Shown here piece by piece: positions 22,271 to 34,477 of a stretch of DNA of 64,000 nucleotides. The position numbers and the translations under genes were made by a program. Origin of the DNA: Neurospora tetrasperma FGSC 2508. Taxonomy: Eukaryota > Ascomycota > Sordariomycetes > Sordariales > Sordariaceae. The stretch is from contig NW_009799103.1 in NCBI RefSeq assembly GCF_000213175.1, forward strand, positions 862,531 to 926,530. The letters run 5' to 3'. The notes under the pieces were generated by a model. That model was not told where the DNA came from and searched no databases. It worked only from the letters and a program-made list of their open reading frames with translations. The number at the start of each line of letters is the position of its first letter. The first letter of the stretch is position 1.

Positions 22271-22937
22271 AACATGCAGATACAAATATAAATACAACAT
22301 ACAGATACAAATACGACAGAGGTGCAGGATGAACGTTTTAACAACGGAATTACAACAAGAAACTCTGTTATGGGGTTTACCACCTCGGACACGACTGAAG
22401 ATTTGAGAAGATTGGATTGGAGTGACCAAGTCATACTCGAAGGAAAGGGATAGCTCACAAGCGACTGAACATACACCACATGCGCCTGAGCCTTACATTC
22501 GAGCAATTACGCCTCATCGTGTGGAGCAGAGGAGCACCGCGAAAAGGGAGGTGATACCAGTCTTGATGTGACCTACTAGTACTTGCGCTTCACGAACCAA
22601 AGCAGGCGAGATAGCAAAACAATGATGATGCAAAAAACTTCAAATGCATTCGAAACCTGATGCTAGATGACGCCTGACTGTCCCATCCTTATCCATCCCA
22701 ATCCTCCAGATGATAACTCGATTCCTCAGTACCCCGATGCATCCTTCCATCATTGCCCCGTGCATGAACCATCATCCAGACTCATGACCGCTGCAGGACA
22801 TCACGGCTCAGGAACATGGACTAAGAAAAAGGCCTTGCCTTTAAGTGGAATGCTGTATCATTTCAAATCATTTCCACCTCCACACTGCAACTTCAATCCT
22901 TTGACAGTGTCCTAGACACTCCGTCATATTCATCCCC
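22271..22937. other. Spacer between converging zinc-finger and esterase genes
   Basis: This holds the 3' regions of two convergent genes. AT-rich ATACAAATA repeats at about 22279-22313 may act in 3' end formation. No gene is seen. Confidence 0.45.
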
Positions 22938-24729
22938 TTAGATGTGAAGAGCATCAATATTGGCCTTAATCCAGTTATACGACTCAGAGCGGAAATCATC
23001 CGTTAGATATCCGGCATAGTCCGCAAAGAACTGGACCAGCTTTCTCTCCTTCTGCCATTGCGGCCAATCCTGGCCGACCTTGCTCTTAGAGGAAGTGCCA
23101 CCGGAGGCGTCGTTGGGGTCGAGGTTGTAAACAAAATTGGCGTAGTAAGACTGGATGCTCTTGCTGGCGTAGTTGGGCAGGATGCCGTAGAACACCTGCA
23201 GGATATCGGAGGCATGGAAAGTTCCGAGGATGGGGGTCCCGAAGTTGTAAGACGCAAGATACGACCAGGCGGGCACCGAGGGGTTGAGAGTGGTGGCGGC
23301 GTCGAGAAAGATGCGGCGGCTGAGGGTGAAGATGAGATCGCCAAGAATGGCGGCCAGGCGCTTGAAGCCGGGGTAAATCTCGTTGAAGAGGCCGGTGCCA
23401 AAGGGCGAGCCGGCGGAGATAAGGGTACTGTAGGTCGAGACGAGAGACTTAATCTGCGACTCGGTGGCGTCGTTGAAGAAGATATCGTTGAGGTAGCTGA
23501 CCAGCTTGCTGGTGGTGGTGATGTTGCTCTGGAAGAGGGAGAAGAGAGTGCCCTCGTCCTCTTGATCGCCAATGATCATGGGGACGGCGGCGTACTTCTT
23601 AGCAAGCATGAGCTTATCGGAGCTCTGAGTCAAAACCTTGCCATCGGGACGCGGGAGGTAAGAAAGAGCAACGGAGTTGTACGACAGAATCCCAGGCACG
23701 GAGTTAGCGGCTTTGAGAAAAGTCTCGTAGGGAAGAGCGCGCAGGCAAGCAAGGGTGTCAGCAGCACCAGAGCAGCCGGCGTTCTTGACGACGGTGTCGT
23801 AGACTTTCTGGCCCTTGGGGCAGTCGACGGGGCCGGCGGGGACGATGGAACCAGAGTTCATGATAGCGCCACGGAAAAGGGGTTTGCCGTTGTACGTGTT
23901 GTCACCATCGTAGAGGGACATCTGGTTAAAAACGGACATGGCACCGGCGGACTCGCCCCAGATAGTAACCTTGTCCGGGTCACCGCCGAAGGCAGCAATG
24001 TTGTCGGCAACCCACTGGAGGCCCATGCGCTGGTCGAGGTGGCCCAAGTTGGAGGAGCCGTCCTTAAGGATCTCCTTTCCGGGCATGAAACCAAAACCAC
24101 CGACACGGTAGTTGACGGCAACGTAGACGTACGGCTTACCCATGTTGATAGCATTGGTGACTAGGGGAGCGCCATCGTACATGGAGGCCGATCCGAGCTG
24201 TGAAGTTTCAGCCTTTGTTCATTACATCGCGTATATAAGCTGGATTGCTCACTTCGAAACCACCACCAAAGATCCAGAAAAGGACGGGGAGCTTATCACC
24301 AGCCTTGGTACCCTTGGGACGAGTGATCGAGATGGTCAAGCAGTCCTCCTTGACGTTGAGTATGGTCTTGAAGAGCTGCGTGTTAACGATCTTATCGATA
24401 ACCTGAGGCAGAAACTCGTTCGACGAGGTGTCGGCAAGGAACTGGGGGCAAGCAGGGCCGATGCCAGACGCATCGAAGACACCCAGAGACGACTTGAGTC
24501 TCACGGGAGGCTTGAGGCGCAGATTGCCGGTGGGAGGAAGTGCGTAGGGAATTCCGTTGAAGGCCTCAGTGAGGATGCCGTTAGCACCCACAATCATACC
24601 GGTGGAAATGGTGACAGTCGGGGCGGCCCGCTTGTCCAACACCTGGGTAGGGGGCTCAGCTGGGGCAGCAGAGACCCGGCCGAGGAGGGCCAGCGAGGTG
24701 GCAAGGAGAGCGTTGGGAAAGCCCTTCAT
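22938..24729 (-). CDS. Secreted type-B carboxylesterase/lipase
   Basis: Exons 24729-24253 and 24197-22938 join across a 55-nt intron (GTGAGC donor, GGCTGAAAC branch region, CACAG acceptor), giving 578 aa. The start [17 protein letters not shown] begins a signal peptide ending near SAAPA. KR at about 36-37 is a Kex2-type processing site. The alpha/beta-hydrolase triad is visible: Ser242 in GESAG, Glu374 in DQEDEG and His487 in [16 protein letters not shown] forms the oxyanion-hole region, with the intron falling directly after it. The length matches Candida rugosa lipase and other fungal type-B carboxylesterases of about 550-580 aa. It is expected to hydrolyse esters or acylglycerols outside the cell. 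It has no clustered partner genes. Confidence 0.9.
24198..24252 (-). other. Intron of the carboxylesterase gene
   Basis: A 55-nt phase-0 intron. Its removal joins FGGGFE to [12 protein letters not shown], the contiguous family sequence around the oxyanion loop. Confidence 0.8.
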
Positions 24730-27656
24730 GGTGACGATGTGGCCCGAAGTGGATGAGGAAGGGGAGGGAGAGGGAACAGTCCTTGTCGTCTCTTCTCTTT
24801 TGATCACATCTCGACAGCGGCGGGATGGTGGTGGTTTAATACCAATGTTGACAGTCGATGATCGATCCCTAGCCATCCCATCCATAGGCTAACCCACGCA
24901 CATGCTTCGTGGACCCATCTCACAAAACTCTTAGTCCCTTGACCCTCGTCAGTTCAGTTGGACAACGGATGGACAAGGGACTTGCAAGCCAGCCCAGGAC
25001 GAGAAGGCTTTGCTTGTGTCTTCCACCCCGCATTTCGGTGGTTGTGGTGTTGGGTTGCTGACCGGAGCAGCAGGGTGGAGGGAGGCTCTTTCGTGGTTGC
25101 AAGCAGGGCCAGGTGACCATGTGCCAACATGGAGATATGGACGAGACGGGCAAGTGGCCGAAGGTTAGGGGAGCATTTCCCCAGGACTTCCCACCTCAAC
25201 TACCGTCCAGGTTACCACCGGGCATGCAGGATATTTGTTATCTTGGATGGCCGATTAGTATGTTTGTGGGCGGCGGACAGGGCAGTGTGACTGCTACAAT
25301 ACGACGGCGACGACGAGGACGGCGACGACGGTAACCATAGTGAACCCATGTTGCGAAACCTCCACTTCCCCACGGGGAATCCTAGAAAACAACACGTCGA
25401 TTGGTGACATTTGTGCTCGCTAATCACGGTAGCATAGATCTTGCTGGGGAAGATGGAACGTCGGAGGACATTTTGCGAGTTTGGATGCCCAACACCAACA
25501 AACAAAACAATTCGAGTGCGAGATGGTGACCAACTCTTTGAATGAGCATATCCATAGCATGTGAAAGATGTGCGACCAGTTCCCGAGTTGTGCCTGGTGC
25601 GCCTGTTGTGCCTGGTGGTGTCCCTGTCCTTGGCGCTAGATGAAAAGCCTCGGTCTCATGTAGGCAAGGATATTCGTCGATAAAAAAGCGCTATCGGTAG
25701 TTGGGCGTTTCTTGGTGTCCGCGGCTTGGCCATGGTTGGATGGGAGCTTTTCCAACTTCCGATCGAGAGTGAGGGGTACCTGGCAAAGAGTTGGAGTAGC
25801 TTCGCCGGAGCTCACGAGGCACAGGAGGCACAGCGAGGCTCTGGAGACAGCAATTAGAGGGCATCGGGAGCAGTCCATGCGGTGAGATTTGCGCTGAAAT
25901 CGGTTGGGATGAAGCCATCTCCAATACATTTGACGGTGTTTCTCGTCATGTCGCGAACCGATATCAGTAAGACATCATTGACATAAGCCGGACGGCGTTG
26001 CCGCTCGGGAACGTGTGGAAGCCATGCATGCTTCGTTTCGACAGGCTGAGATACGATGGGGGCTGAGAGGATTGACGTGACACTGTATGAGACAGAAACA
26101 ACGAAGGGTCGAAGTCGAAAATGGAAGGAGAACTACCGAAAACGAAACGACAAAATGGATAAGGCCCAGATCGGCTCAAACTGTTCATGGAGCAGTATGG
26201 AGGATTTCAAGGATATTCTACACTAGCAGGGCTGTGACTCAGGCTTTACCAAAACCACTTTGCCCTTTCGAGCGTGCACGTCCCCGGGCTTACCGTCTTT
26301 AGCGATAGCGCCTTGGCTGTCACAACTGTAGCATCGTGAGTTGTTTGCGACTTGGGGGGAAACTGCCTAAACTCTCGGCCTTGGCAGAATCCTCCCAATG
26401 TGAAAAATTTCCTTCATGTGAACATCACAAATGCCAATTCCAGACTGTTGATCTCCTCAAGAGGGGTTAGGTGGTTGCTGTTAGTCATCCAAAAAAAAAA
26501 ACCCTACAACCTTCAACTGCGAGAACATCACGTTCGGATACAAGCGCCGACGACCTCGACCTCACATCTCCCCGCCTCCACACACCTCCATGATCCATCT
26601 CGCATGGCATAATCGGAGTGAAATATGGGGTCTGAAAACTACTATACGGGTCACGTCAACGGCAAACGGCTACGGCGGCAAACCAAGCCAACCACCACAC
26701 CCACCCCCCTCGTGTTTGTGAAGATGTTCGGTGAAAATTGCGGAGCGTTTACCCCAACTTCTTCTTGGCCTCAAGATCAGCTACCCACAACCTACTAGCG
26801 GCGGAAGTCTGACGTGAAATGCGGGGGTGTCCAATTACGATCTCTCACAATCTGACATCTGCCAACATTTCCCTTCCGAGCCCTCCCAGTTCAAATTCCA
26901 AACTGCAAAGTCCACCGAGAAAGTGACATGTAGGAAACCTTGGAGCTCTCCCCACTACCGAATTGAATACCGAAATGGGTTTGGTTCGCTTTGTTCGGGG
27001 GTTGGTTCTTTGCGAGGCTCTCAATAATCCGCGTCGAAGTGCAAACTCACCTGGAGGTATCGATTGCTCGGTGAGTATTAGGTACAACAGAACACTCGAA
27101 CGGGAGTGGAGACTGAAGCACAAAGGTTAGCCAACCTATGTCCTCCTCACAGTACACCAGCGCTGCTTCCATTTCCGCCGGTCAAGATCATGTGTTACGC
27201 ACCACGGCCGGGGAGCGGATGTGGAACAGTCTTTCAAGTCTCATTCATTTTGTCGACTCTTACAGCGTGTAGCTCCCTGAGTCTAAAATCTCACGAGCTG
27301 CGTGCCCGCCACTCAGCACACACAGTCCACACTATCATGTTCCACCAGTCGATCGTCCCGTCTCTGTTTGTAGCTCTGCTGAACTTCTGGAAGTGGTGGG
27401 ACTGGATCGTCACACCCACATCAGCAAGCCGGCCCGCATTCTTCAAAAAAGGGGGAGTGTCTCCTGTTCCTGACGATCCGAGGCAGTTACTTGCCAATGG
27501 TGTGCAAGCCTTCCAGGTATCGAGACCAAGGATGTGATAATGTTTCTATGCTCAATGGCGGCACATAAACGGGGCTGAAGAGCCTCCCCGCAAAATACTC
27601 CTTTCATACGCACCACTTCTCGCCATGTCGCCTAAACACCCCCATTCCAGTCAATC
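24730..27656. other. Intergenic spacer, 2.9 kb, no gene recognised
   Basis: The left end is the esterase promoter and the right end is the 3' region of the small acidic protein gene. A CGACGG-type trinucleotide run (about 25302-25331) and an A10 tract near 26491 are the only simple repeats. Open frames of 60-143 codons on both strands show no motif. Confidence 0.45.
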
Positions 27657-28073
27657 TCAGAGCTTGTTGAATTCATCATTAACGGCATCATTGATCTCAG
27701 GAAGGAGAGCTGCCGGGATGTCTTCTTTCTCTGCTACTTCATCGACGACTGGCAGAGAGGTTACCTATTGAACGGACCCAGGTCTACCCGGGAAAGATAA
27801 GTAGCATCGTTGAACTCACTACTGTCAACAACAACATCCTCATTGGCGTCATCGCCCGTCTTATCGGCTGATGCTTGCTCAGCGGCACTAGAGAAGGAGA
27901 GGGGAGAGGTTAGTCACATGCTTTGGCTGCCTTTGGGCGACTCGGGAAGGGTCGGCACACGAAACTTCAAAGGGATATGATATGGCCGGAGGAGAAGAAT
28001 GGACGTGAGAGTGAACGTACTCCTGCCCATCAACAGCGTCGGCGACTTCCTCGACAAAGTCCTCTAGACCCAT
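27657..28073 (-). CDS. Spliced 70-aa acidic protein of unknown function
   Basis: Three exons, 28073-28021, 27887-27820 and 27748-27657, give one continuous frame of 71 codons. Intron 1 (133 nt) has GTACGT, GACTAAC and TCTAG. Intron 2 (71 nt) has GTGAGT, GGTAAC and GCCAG. All phases match (2, then 1), and each exon alone reads as acidic helical protein: MGLEDFVEEVADAVDGQ, then SADKTGDDANEDVVVDS, then VDEVAEKEDIPAALLPEIND. A TATAAAAG element sits about 180 bp upstream. The predicted protein is strongly acidic, has no cysteine, and has no signal peptide or membrane segment. I do not recognise the family. Open-frame searches miss it because no exon exceeds 31 codons. Confidence 0.68.
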
Positions 28074-29717
28074 GATTGCCAGCGGGTTGTGATTCTTGAT
28101 GGTTTGGGGTGTAGTTGAAGAATGGTGGATAACTTGAGCGATACCAAGTCAAGGCAATGGTAGTGGTTCGTCAGGGAGAGGTAGCATCGGTCGAGTTCCG
28201 GTATGATGAGCAGTAGACAATGTGTATAGGGTTCAAAGCTCGTTGAAGCTTTTATACATAGGTAGGTAGCGAAATGATAGGTAGGTACCCAAGAGGGATG
28301 ATGCTGTAGGTGTCAATCCTCTAAGTTGGGAATAGTCTCTCGATACTCGAGAATCGAGAGAGAGCACTACAGGCACAAAACACAGAGTGACCAATCTGGA
28401 CACTCCTCACAGATGGAAGCTGCCACCCCTCAAATGTTTGAGACGACTGTAGCAAGAACCGGCCAGCCTATTGATGCTAACGCAAATCTTCACAGCGGAA
28501 AGCGCAAAACACACCACACTCATGAATCATCACGTTCCCATCTTATATTAGCACAAGTCAGGACGAGTAGTTGCCAAACACTCGCCTCTGTCCTCAGGAT
28601 CTGAGTCGATGACAGTCCGAGTACAAAAGGGAGGAGCGAGCGAACAAATAGCGTGGGGCGTAATAACAGCAAGTAAGGAAGAAAGGAGCCACCACAACTG
28701 CATCCACTCGCACATCTTCGAGTCCTACCTTCCTAGCCCTGCAGGTAACACTAACACTGACACATGGATTTGACAGCTGTGACAGTCAAAAGTACCTGCC
28801 CCTTATCTGGAATTCGTGGTAGGCTCACATAAGAGGAGCTCATCAAACTGGCCAGTAACAGCAGTCGTGATCAGGGCGGGCACGAGAAAAAGTGATGTGT
28901 TTTCGGTTGGTGAGATATTGATGGGATTGGCACCTCCTTCTTGATGGGTTTGGTGACAATCACAGAATCGTGAATAAAACCGACGAGGACATGGCTGAAT
29001 GAGATCGAAAACTCTCGAGCCTGGATCCCTGAATGCGGGCATTTGTTGCGTCCCGTATGAGAAAAATTTGCTAGTTACAATGGACACTCCGCCATTGTTT
29101 GTTGTGTCCATGGATTATCCGACAAATTCGATGCAACATTGACTGCTAACAAACGTTCGAAGATGAACAATTTCATGGCCCCGAGGGTCGAGGAGTCTTC
29201 TTTCATCCAAAACAAAAAGTACGTGTGTTCTTACATAAACGCCATACCCATCATCGTATATCTTTACAGGAATCAAACAGACATCTAGCAGAACCATTCC
29301 ACTTGACACCAACACTATAATCAGCGGGACACCAGTACTCTTAACACCAACTTCAATATACCATATCCGAATTGATTAAACGAGCCACAAGTTGGATTTG
29401 CAAAGGGGGTATCGTTTCCATGTTTCCCAAGCTTCCCATCTGAGACGCCATCCTCGTAACGCAAAGCATGCCCGTTCGTGGTTCCCTCCTCTTTCTATGC
29501 CTTCCATCCCGCGCATCCCGTTTAGCCTCTCTTGAAACCCATGCACTTCCAGTGACACGGAGACAACACGACAAACATACATGATACCCAGACGACAATA
29601 GAACATGACTCATAACAAATACAATGTGTGCGTAGATAGCATAGAGAAGAAAGGAGCCTCATGATCATGATCTCACCTCACGAACCATCGGTCGATCGAC
29701 CGACTGTGAGTCAGCAA
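28074..29717. other. Intergenic spacer with promoter of the 70-aa gene
   Basis: TTTATA at 28251-28256 (TATAAA on the minus strand) is the probable TATA box of the small acidic gene. GGTAGGTAG motifs lie at 28261-28269 and about 28280-28288. The rest, up to the 3' end of the next minus-strand gene, shows no gene. Confidence 0.45.
28250..28257 (-). promoter_or_regulatory. TATA box of the 70-aa acidic protein gene
   Basis: TATAAAAG on the minus strand, about 180 bp before the ATG at 28073. Assignment is by motif and spacing. Confidence 0.4.
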
Positions 29718-31436
29718 CTAACGGACCTCCACAGCACTGATAGACCTCGCCGTCCTCCTCCTCTTAGTATTCGGACTTAGTACGGGCCGATCACGATCTG
29801 CTCGGTCTGTTCGGTCCGCCTCAGATCTCGTAGGGCTCGTAGTGGCGTCGCTCTCGGGCGCCTCCTCCTCGAAGCTGCTGTTATAAACCTCGGACAAGGG
29901 TTCCCGTTGGCTATCACTCTCACTATCCCCCCTGCTCTGGCTCTGGGAGCTCGTGGTACTTCCCTGGCTGTTGTAACCCTGACTGCCCTGACTGTGTCGT
30001 TGACTCTGACTTTGACTTTGACTCTGATCGCTCGGACTACTTTGCGACTCCCTTCCTCCTTGCCTATCAGCACGTCGTTTCCTCGAGTTGGATTCGTTCC
30101 TCGGTGGTGTGCTGTTGTTGGTGGCGGGTTTGCGTGGCTCCACGAGAAGGTCCCAGAAGCCGATGTGATCGGGATAGAGGTCGGAATACACGTCCGGACC
30201 GACAATGTCCTTACCCAGCGCCCTAGCTAGGCGCTCTTTCAAACCGAGAATGGGCCAGAAGGGGACGGGCGTCATGGTTATGTCGAGACTGATTTGCTTC
30301 TTCGCTTTCTTGGACGATTGGGGTACCTTGAGCGGGTACAGCCACCGCTCCATGTAATCTGCCGTCACCGTCGCCGTGTAGACAAGAAACCGGGGGTTGT
30401 TCTCGATGCCCTCGTCGTGGGCAATGATTGCAACCTTGGTATCCTCGAACTTTGGTTCTGTAAGCTCGAAGAGTTTGCCGTTGCTGGAGCGCGTGGACTG
30501 TTGGGAGTCGGATTTTTGCGAGTACAAAGCATCCTGGTAGTAATTCGATTGCGCCATGGAGACCATCATCGCGACAAGATACGGATCCTGATCGACGTCG
30601 GCAGGTATCAAATGTTTCGAGCGCAATGCTTGTAGACCGGCGACAGCGTCATTGGGGTTGAAGGGCGTTTGAATAATCCTGAACAGGTTTTGTCGTATCA
30701 AAGCAAGTTGCGACTTGTTGAAGTAGGCTAGAATCGGCATGTTGGGTGTCTGCTGGGGTATTCCAGGCTGCGGCTCCTGCGGGCTGTTGGGTACGTAAAA
30801 GGAGTCGTTCGGGACCGTGGGTATTGTTGCGAATGAACTGCCGATGGGTGTCTTCCACAGGCACGGAATGCGCACCGCCTTCCGGAAGACGCGCTGGCCA
30901 AAGTAAATGTCAAGCTCGGCGTTCATCTTGGGGTTTGCTAGCCTATCCGGGAAAAAGATGCCCATTGCGTTCTTCATGGCCATGTTCTTGCAAAATACTC
31001 GTGTCATGGACGGTTCGTTCCTGATAAGGGTGTGAAGTTGGTCGGTGAGCTGGCGCGCAAGGAGCGAAGGATCGAGCCATTGCCCATGAATAGATTCCGG
31101 TACCGGCGTGACAATAGGGGCACCTTCGGTGAACGATGCGCCAAGGAGCGTGGCATGGAGATCTGTCCAGCAAATGGGAAGAACGTAGAGCGATTTGCCA
31201 GAATTGTCGTGCATTATGTCGTATATAGAGCCTTCATCGGGGCGGTATACCCGGGGAACCTTTCGTTTCCTTGGGGTGGTCCGTTTCCGGCGCGGCGGCG
31301 ATGACGTCGATGCATCGGTACTTTGGCTGCTGAAGGCGGGGCTGTGAACTTCGGAGGCTGAGGCCGGGGGTTGTTGTGTAGGGCCCGGCGATGGGCCGGA
31401 TATGTCGCGTGAGGCTGACATGGCTACCTCTATCAT
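29718..31436 (-). CDS. Conserved-looking nuclear protein of unknown function
   Basis: A 572-aa open frame from the ATG at 31436 (MIEVAMSASRDISG); the second ATG at 31421 is also possible, and an upstream exon cannot be excluded. Residues 1-70 are Ser/Pro-rich and end in a strong nuclear localisation signal (PPRRKRTTPRKRKVPR). A globular region of about 330 residues follows, with SLYVLPICWTDLHATLLGAS, MAMKNAMGIFFPDRLANP and ERWLYPLKVPQSSKKAKKQ. The tail is low complexity, with an SQ-rich stretch (QSQSQSQSQRHSQGSQG) and a second basic patch (NTKRRRTARS). SQ motifs can be targets of ATM/ATR-type kinases, but whether these are is speculation. I recognise no catalytic motif. Confidence 0.75.
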   Translation of the reverse strand: MIEVAMSASRDISGPSPGPTQQPPASASEVHSPAFSSQSTDASTSSPPRRKRTTPRKRKVPRVYRPDEGSIYDIMHDNSGKSLYVLPICWTDLHATLLGASFTEGAPIVTPVPESIHGQWLDPSLLARQLTDQLHTLIRNEPSMTRVFCKNMAMKNAMGIFFPDRLANPKMNAELDIYFGQRVFRKAVRIPCLWKTPIGSSFATIPTVPNDSFYVPNSPQEPQPGIPQQTPNMPILAYFNKSQLALIRQNLFRIIQTPFNPNDAVAGLQALRSKHLIPADVDQDPYLVAMMVSMAQSNYYQDALYSQKSDSQQSTRSSNGKLFELTEPKFEDTKVAIIAHDEGIENNPRFLVYTATVTADYMERWLYPLKVPQSSKKAKKQISLDITMTPVPFWPILGLKERLARALGKDIVGPDVYSDLYPDHIGFWDLLVEPRKPATNNSTPPRNESNSRKRRADRQGGRESQSSPSDQSQSQSQSQRHSQGSQGYNSQGSTTSSQSQSRGDSESDSQREPLSEVYNSSFEEEAPESDATTSPTRSEADRTDRADRDRPVLSPNTKRRRTARSISAVEVR

Positions 31437-33534
31437 GGCGCGCAATTGTCCAAACAAGGTGCCACTGCTAGAAATGAGGGACCTGAAGACAAGAGAAGCC
31501 GAGATTGGAGGCGCGCGTCAGCTATGTAGTTCCAGGTTGTTGTAATGTAGATGTAACGTTGGCGCGATGTAGCTATTGCCAGAACGAATGGTCGTCTTAA
31601 AAGGATAACAGGTGTTTGCGCGATGATATGATCAAAGAAGATAAAAGAGCGAAGTCGCAAAATGAGCGGGACTGGACGTACTCAAATGCGGTCATGAAAG
31701 AAGCAAGTGGACGGGAACTATCTCGAAGGGGGGAGAGTGTTCCTGGTCCGTCAGTCGTCTTCTTTTGTTGACCTATTCAATGGGCGGAGCGCAGTGGATG
31801 TCACAGCTCTGCTAGGGCGGATCGGCAGAGCGTTTTGTGGAGGGAGTGATGCGCGCGTCCACTGCAGTGCACGTTCCCTTTTTCTGGGGTCCCCTTTTTT
31901 CTGTTAATCCAAGTCAGCCCCACGCACAAAACACAGGTGAAATCACACCAAATTCGCAGCGCCGGTAAAACATGCAAGCAACTCACGTGAAAATGGTGCT
32001 TGGAATGATGTTTTGTTTTGGTTTGAGGAATGGAGAAAAGCGATCCAAAACAAGTCGCGCTGGTAACAACTGAGTCACCGTAAAGAGGGGGAAAAAAGCA
32101 CTAGTGTAGGATCAAAGTTTGCCTTCTAGTTCAAAAAGTGGGAGGAGGGGTTTGTCCGGGTTCTTGTGTTTGCCTTTGGGCGTGAAGAAGCGGAGGGCTG
32201 GTTTTAAAAGATTGAAGAAGGCAGTAGGTGGAGGGGAGGCGGGAGAGAACCGTGACGCAGTGATGTATGTGAGGGGACTGGAGAACCCAAAATACCCCTC
32301 CATCATCACCCTTTCTCAGTGGACGGCGCACGACGGCGCTTGTGATTCCGCGTTGGTGCGTACACTACTATCACAGTACCTTTAAGCAGCGTAGTAGCGC
32401 TCTCGACTGGTGGTGTGCCTGTCGGGTGTGTGGCAGTCCCGGATCTGCGTCGGATGAACAATTGCGCCAACAACAGCCAGCCAAGTCTAGACTGCTGGCT
32501 GATTTCATCATTTTCGACGCGCTAGCACACGAGCTCCCGTGACTTATTGCCTTGGCATTCCCTCTTGTCTCTTCAATGTTTCTGCTTGCTGAGTCTTATC
32601 CTCTCTCCTTGATGACGGGCTCCCTTGTCGTTCATTCAGGCAGCGGTGGGCGCAGCGCGGCGTTCACGGTGTTGGACTTCATCCTATCCAACTAACATTC
32701 AGGTGTTGGCTCTCTTCCAGGTTGTTGGACTCGACCACGGCGTGAACCTTGGACAATCTTCTTCCTTGAAAAATTCCGCCATAATGAGTAATGATGGGAT
32801 CCTTGGAACACCACCTTGAGCATGGAGTCTTGCTCTTGGTCTGGATTTCGAGACACAGCAGCTTAAGCTGTATGGAAAACGGGCGCTGACATCGAACGCG
32901 GTGGCTGACTACATAACACGTGAAGAGTCTTTGTGTCACTGAAACTTCCTCTGTATACCAATGAAGTGGCATTTTGGCTTGTTCACATTCGCTCTCCTTA
33001 AACAGATGATGCATTGTGCAAGACCTTCCGATTACCTCGGGACTAGGTGGTTCCACTTTAGGCCGCAAAGATCCACTTTATCGGAGCCAAGCGAGCTGCT
33101 GCCTGTCCGATGACGAGGCCGGCTCCGGTAGCTCTACACGTGATGGGAACCGGGAGTGCTTCATACTACTGTAGTACCAGGTCTCATCCGGAGTCCGGAC
33201 ACAGCCACTGCTGAGCCACAAATCCAAATAGGAAGGTGACGCACAGACCAGCTTCAGCTCTCACTGCACACGGTGCAAGCAGCGGTCGTCACCGCCAGCT
33301 CGACGTCAGCGCAGGAGAAGCCGCCATCGCCCATCGCTGGCACGCTGCAGGTCCAGGAAGGCCAGCCCAAGTCAACCTAGTCCAATTGACCCCATCACCC
33401 CGCAAGGCTGCGCCATAGAACCCGGACGCGGTCAAGTCAACACGACATCCCAGATTTACCTATCTCCAACTTGAACACCCTTTTGCTTAATCTGGTAATA
33501 GCTTCATAGAGGGAGCTTGATACCAACCGTCACA
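31437..33534. other. Bidirectional promoter spacer, no gene recognised
   Basis: A 2.1-kb stretch between the divergent unknown nuclear protein gene and ARC18. Overlapping open frames at 32112-32385 and 32679-33068 show no motif. Confidence 0.45.
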
Positions 33535-34477
33535 ATGCCGGTAAGCGCACCCGCTCGCAAGCTCCCAACACCCAGCCGCTATGCGCATAGCTTCCCCAAG
33601 CTATACCAGTCAGCCAGCCAGCTACCCCTTAATCGTCCGACAAAGCTTCGTCCACGATCGCATCACCACCCAACAACACCACGAACCGCTTTGCGCCCAA
33701 TCGCATTCCCTCGCCTCTGGCCTCACGCACCAACTCTCATCACCAAAAGCCAAACTAACGATGCCACTCACTAGGCCTACAACTCCGTCTTCAACGCCGA
33801 CCCCTCCCCCCGCTTAATCGGCAATTTCCCTCTCTTCCCGCTTCGCACCAAGATCCGCGGGCCAACCTACCCTCTCCCCTTCCCGGACCCTCCGCTCGCC
33901 GCCAACGAGTCGCCCGACCCGGACTCGGAGTCATACGACATTCTGGACGAGACGCTAGCTCTCTTCCGCGCCAACACCTTTTTCCGCAACTTTGAGATCC
34001 AGGGCCCCGCCGACCGCCTGCTGGTCTACGGCATCTGGTACATCAGCGACTGTCTGGGCCGCATCAAGCCGCACTATGGCGTTAGGGAGGCGACGAAGGA
34101 AGTGAACAATGCGGCGCTGGATGTGAACTTTGCGTTGCCGGGCGATCCTGGGTGGCCTTTGAATCAGGTGAGTTCTTTCGGCGATTAGTAGAGGACTTGG
34201 GGACAGGAATGGAATATGGGGAATGGAATGGGAGTAAATGTGGCTGCGGCGGTGAACGAGAAAATGGATGGCGGCTAATAAGTTTGACGCAAAACAGATG
34301 TACGAACCCCCCCGCGACCGTCAAGACGCAGAAGTCCTCCGTCAGTACCTGTCGCAGGTTCGGCAGGAGCTGGCGCAGAGGTTACTGGCGCGCGTGTACG
34401 ACGACGAGACCGAGGACAAGCCGAGCAAGTGGTGGTTGAGCTTTACCAAGAGGAAGTTCATGGGCAAGGGACTCTAA
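33535..34477 (+). CDS. ARC18: Arp2/3 complex subunit 3 (ARPC3, p21-Arc)
   Basis: Exons 33535-33540, 33775-34167 and 34298-34477 encode 192 aa. Exon 1 is just ATGCCG. Intron 1 (234 nt) has an AACTAACG branch; intron 2 (130 nt) has GTGAGT and GGCTAATAAG. The protein matches ARPC3 along its length: MPAYNSVFN start, LIGNFPLFPLRTKIRGP, FRANTFFRNFEIQGPADRLL, ISDCLGRIK, FALPGDPGWPLN, MYEPPRDRQDAEVLRQYL and SKWWLSFTKRKFM. ARPC3 is part of the seven-subunit Arp2/3 complex that nucleates branched actin at endocytic patches and hyphal tips. Length and motif order are normal. A small insertion (ANESPDPDSESYD) lengthens the loop before the conserved ILDETLALFRAN. Confidence 0.96.
33541..33774 (+). other. 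Intron 1 of ARC18, after codon 2
   Basis: GTAAGC donor directly after ATGCCG, AACTAACG branch, CACTAG acceptor; 234 nt, phase 0. The splice creates MPAYNSVFN, the universal start of ARPC3. Confidence 0.88.

Noticed and set aside
23058-24164. 368-codon plus-strand open frame
   Set aside because: It is antisense to the carboxylesterase, whose catalytic triad and splice site are clear.
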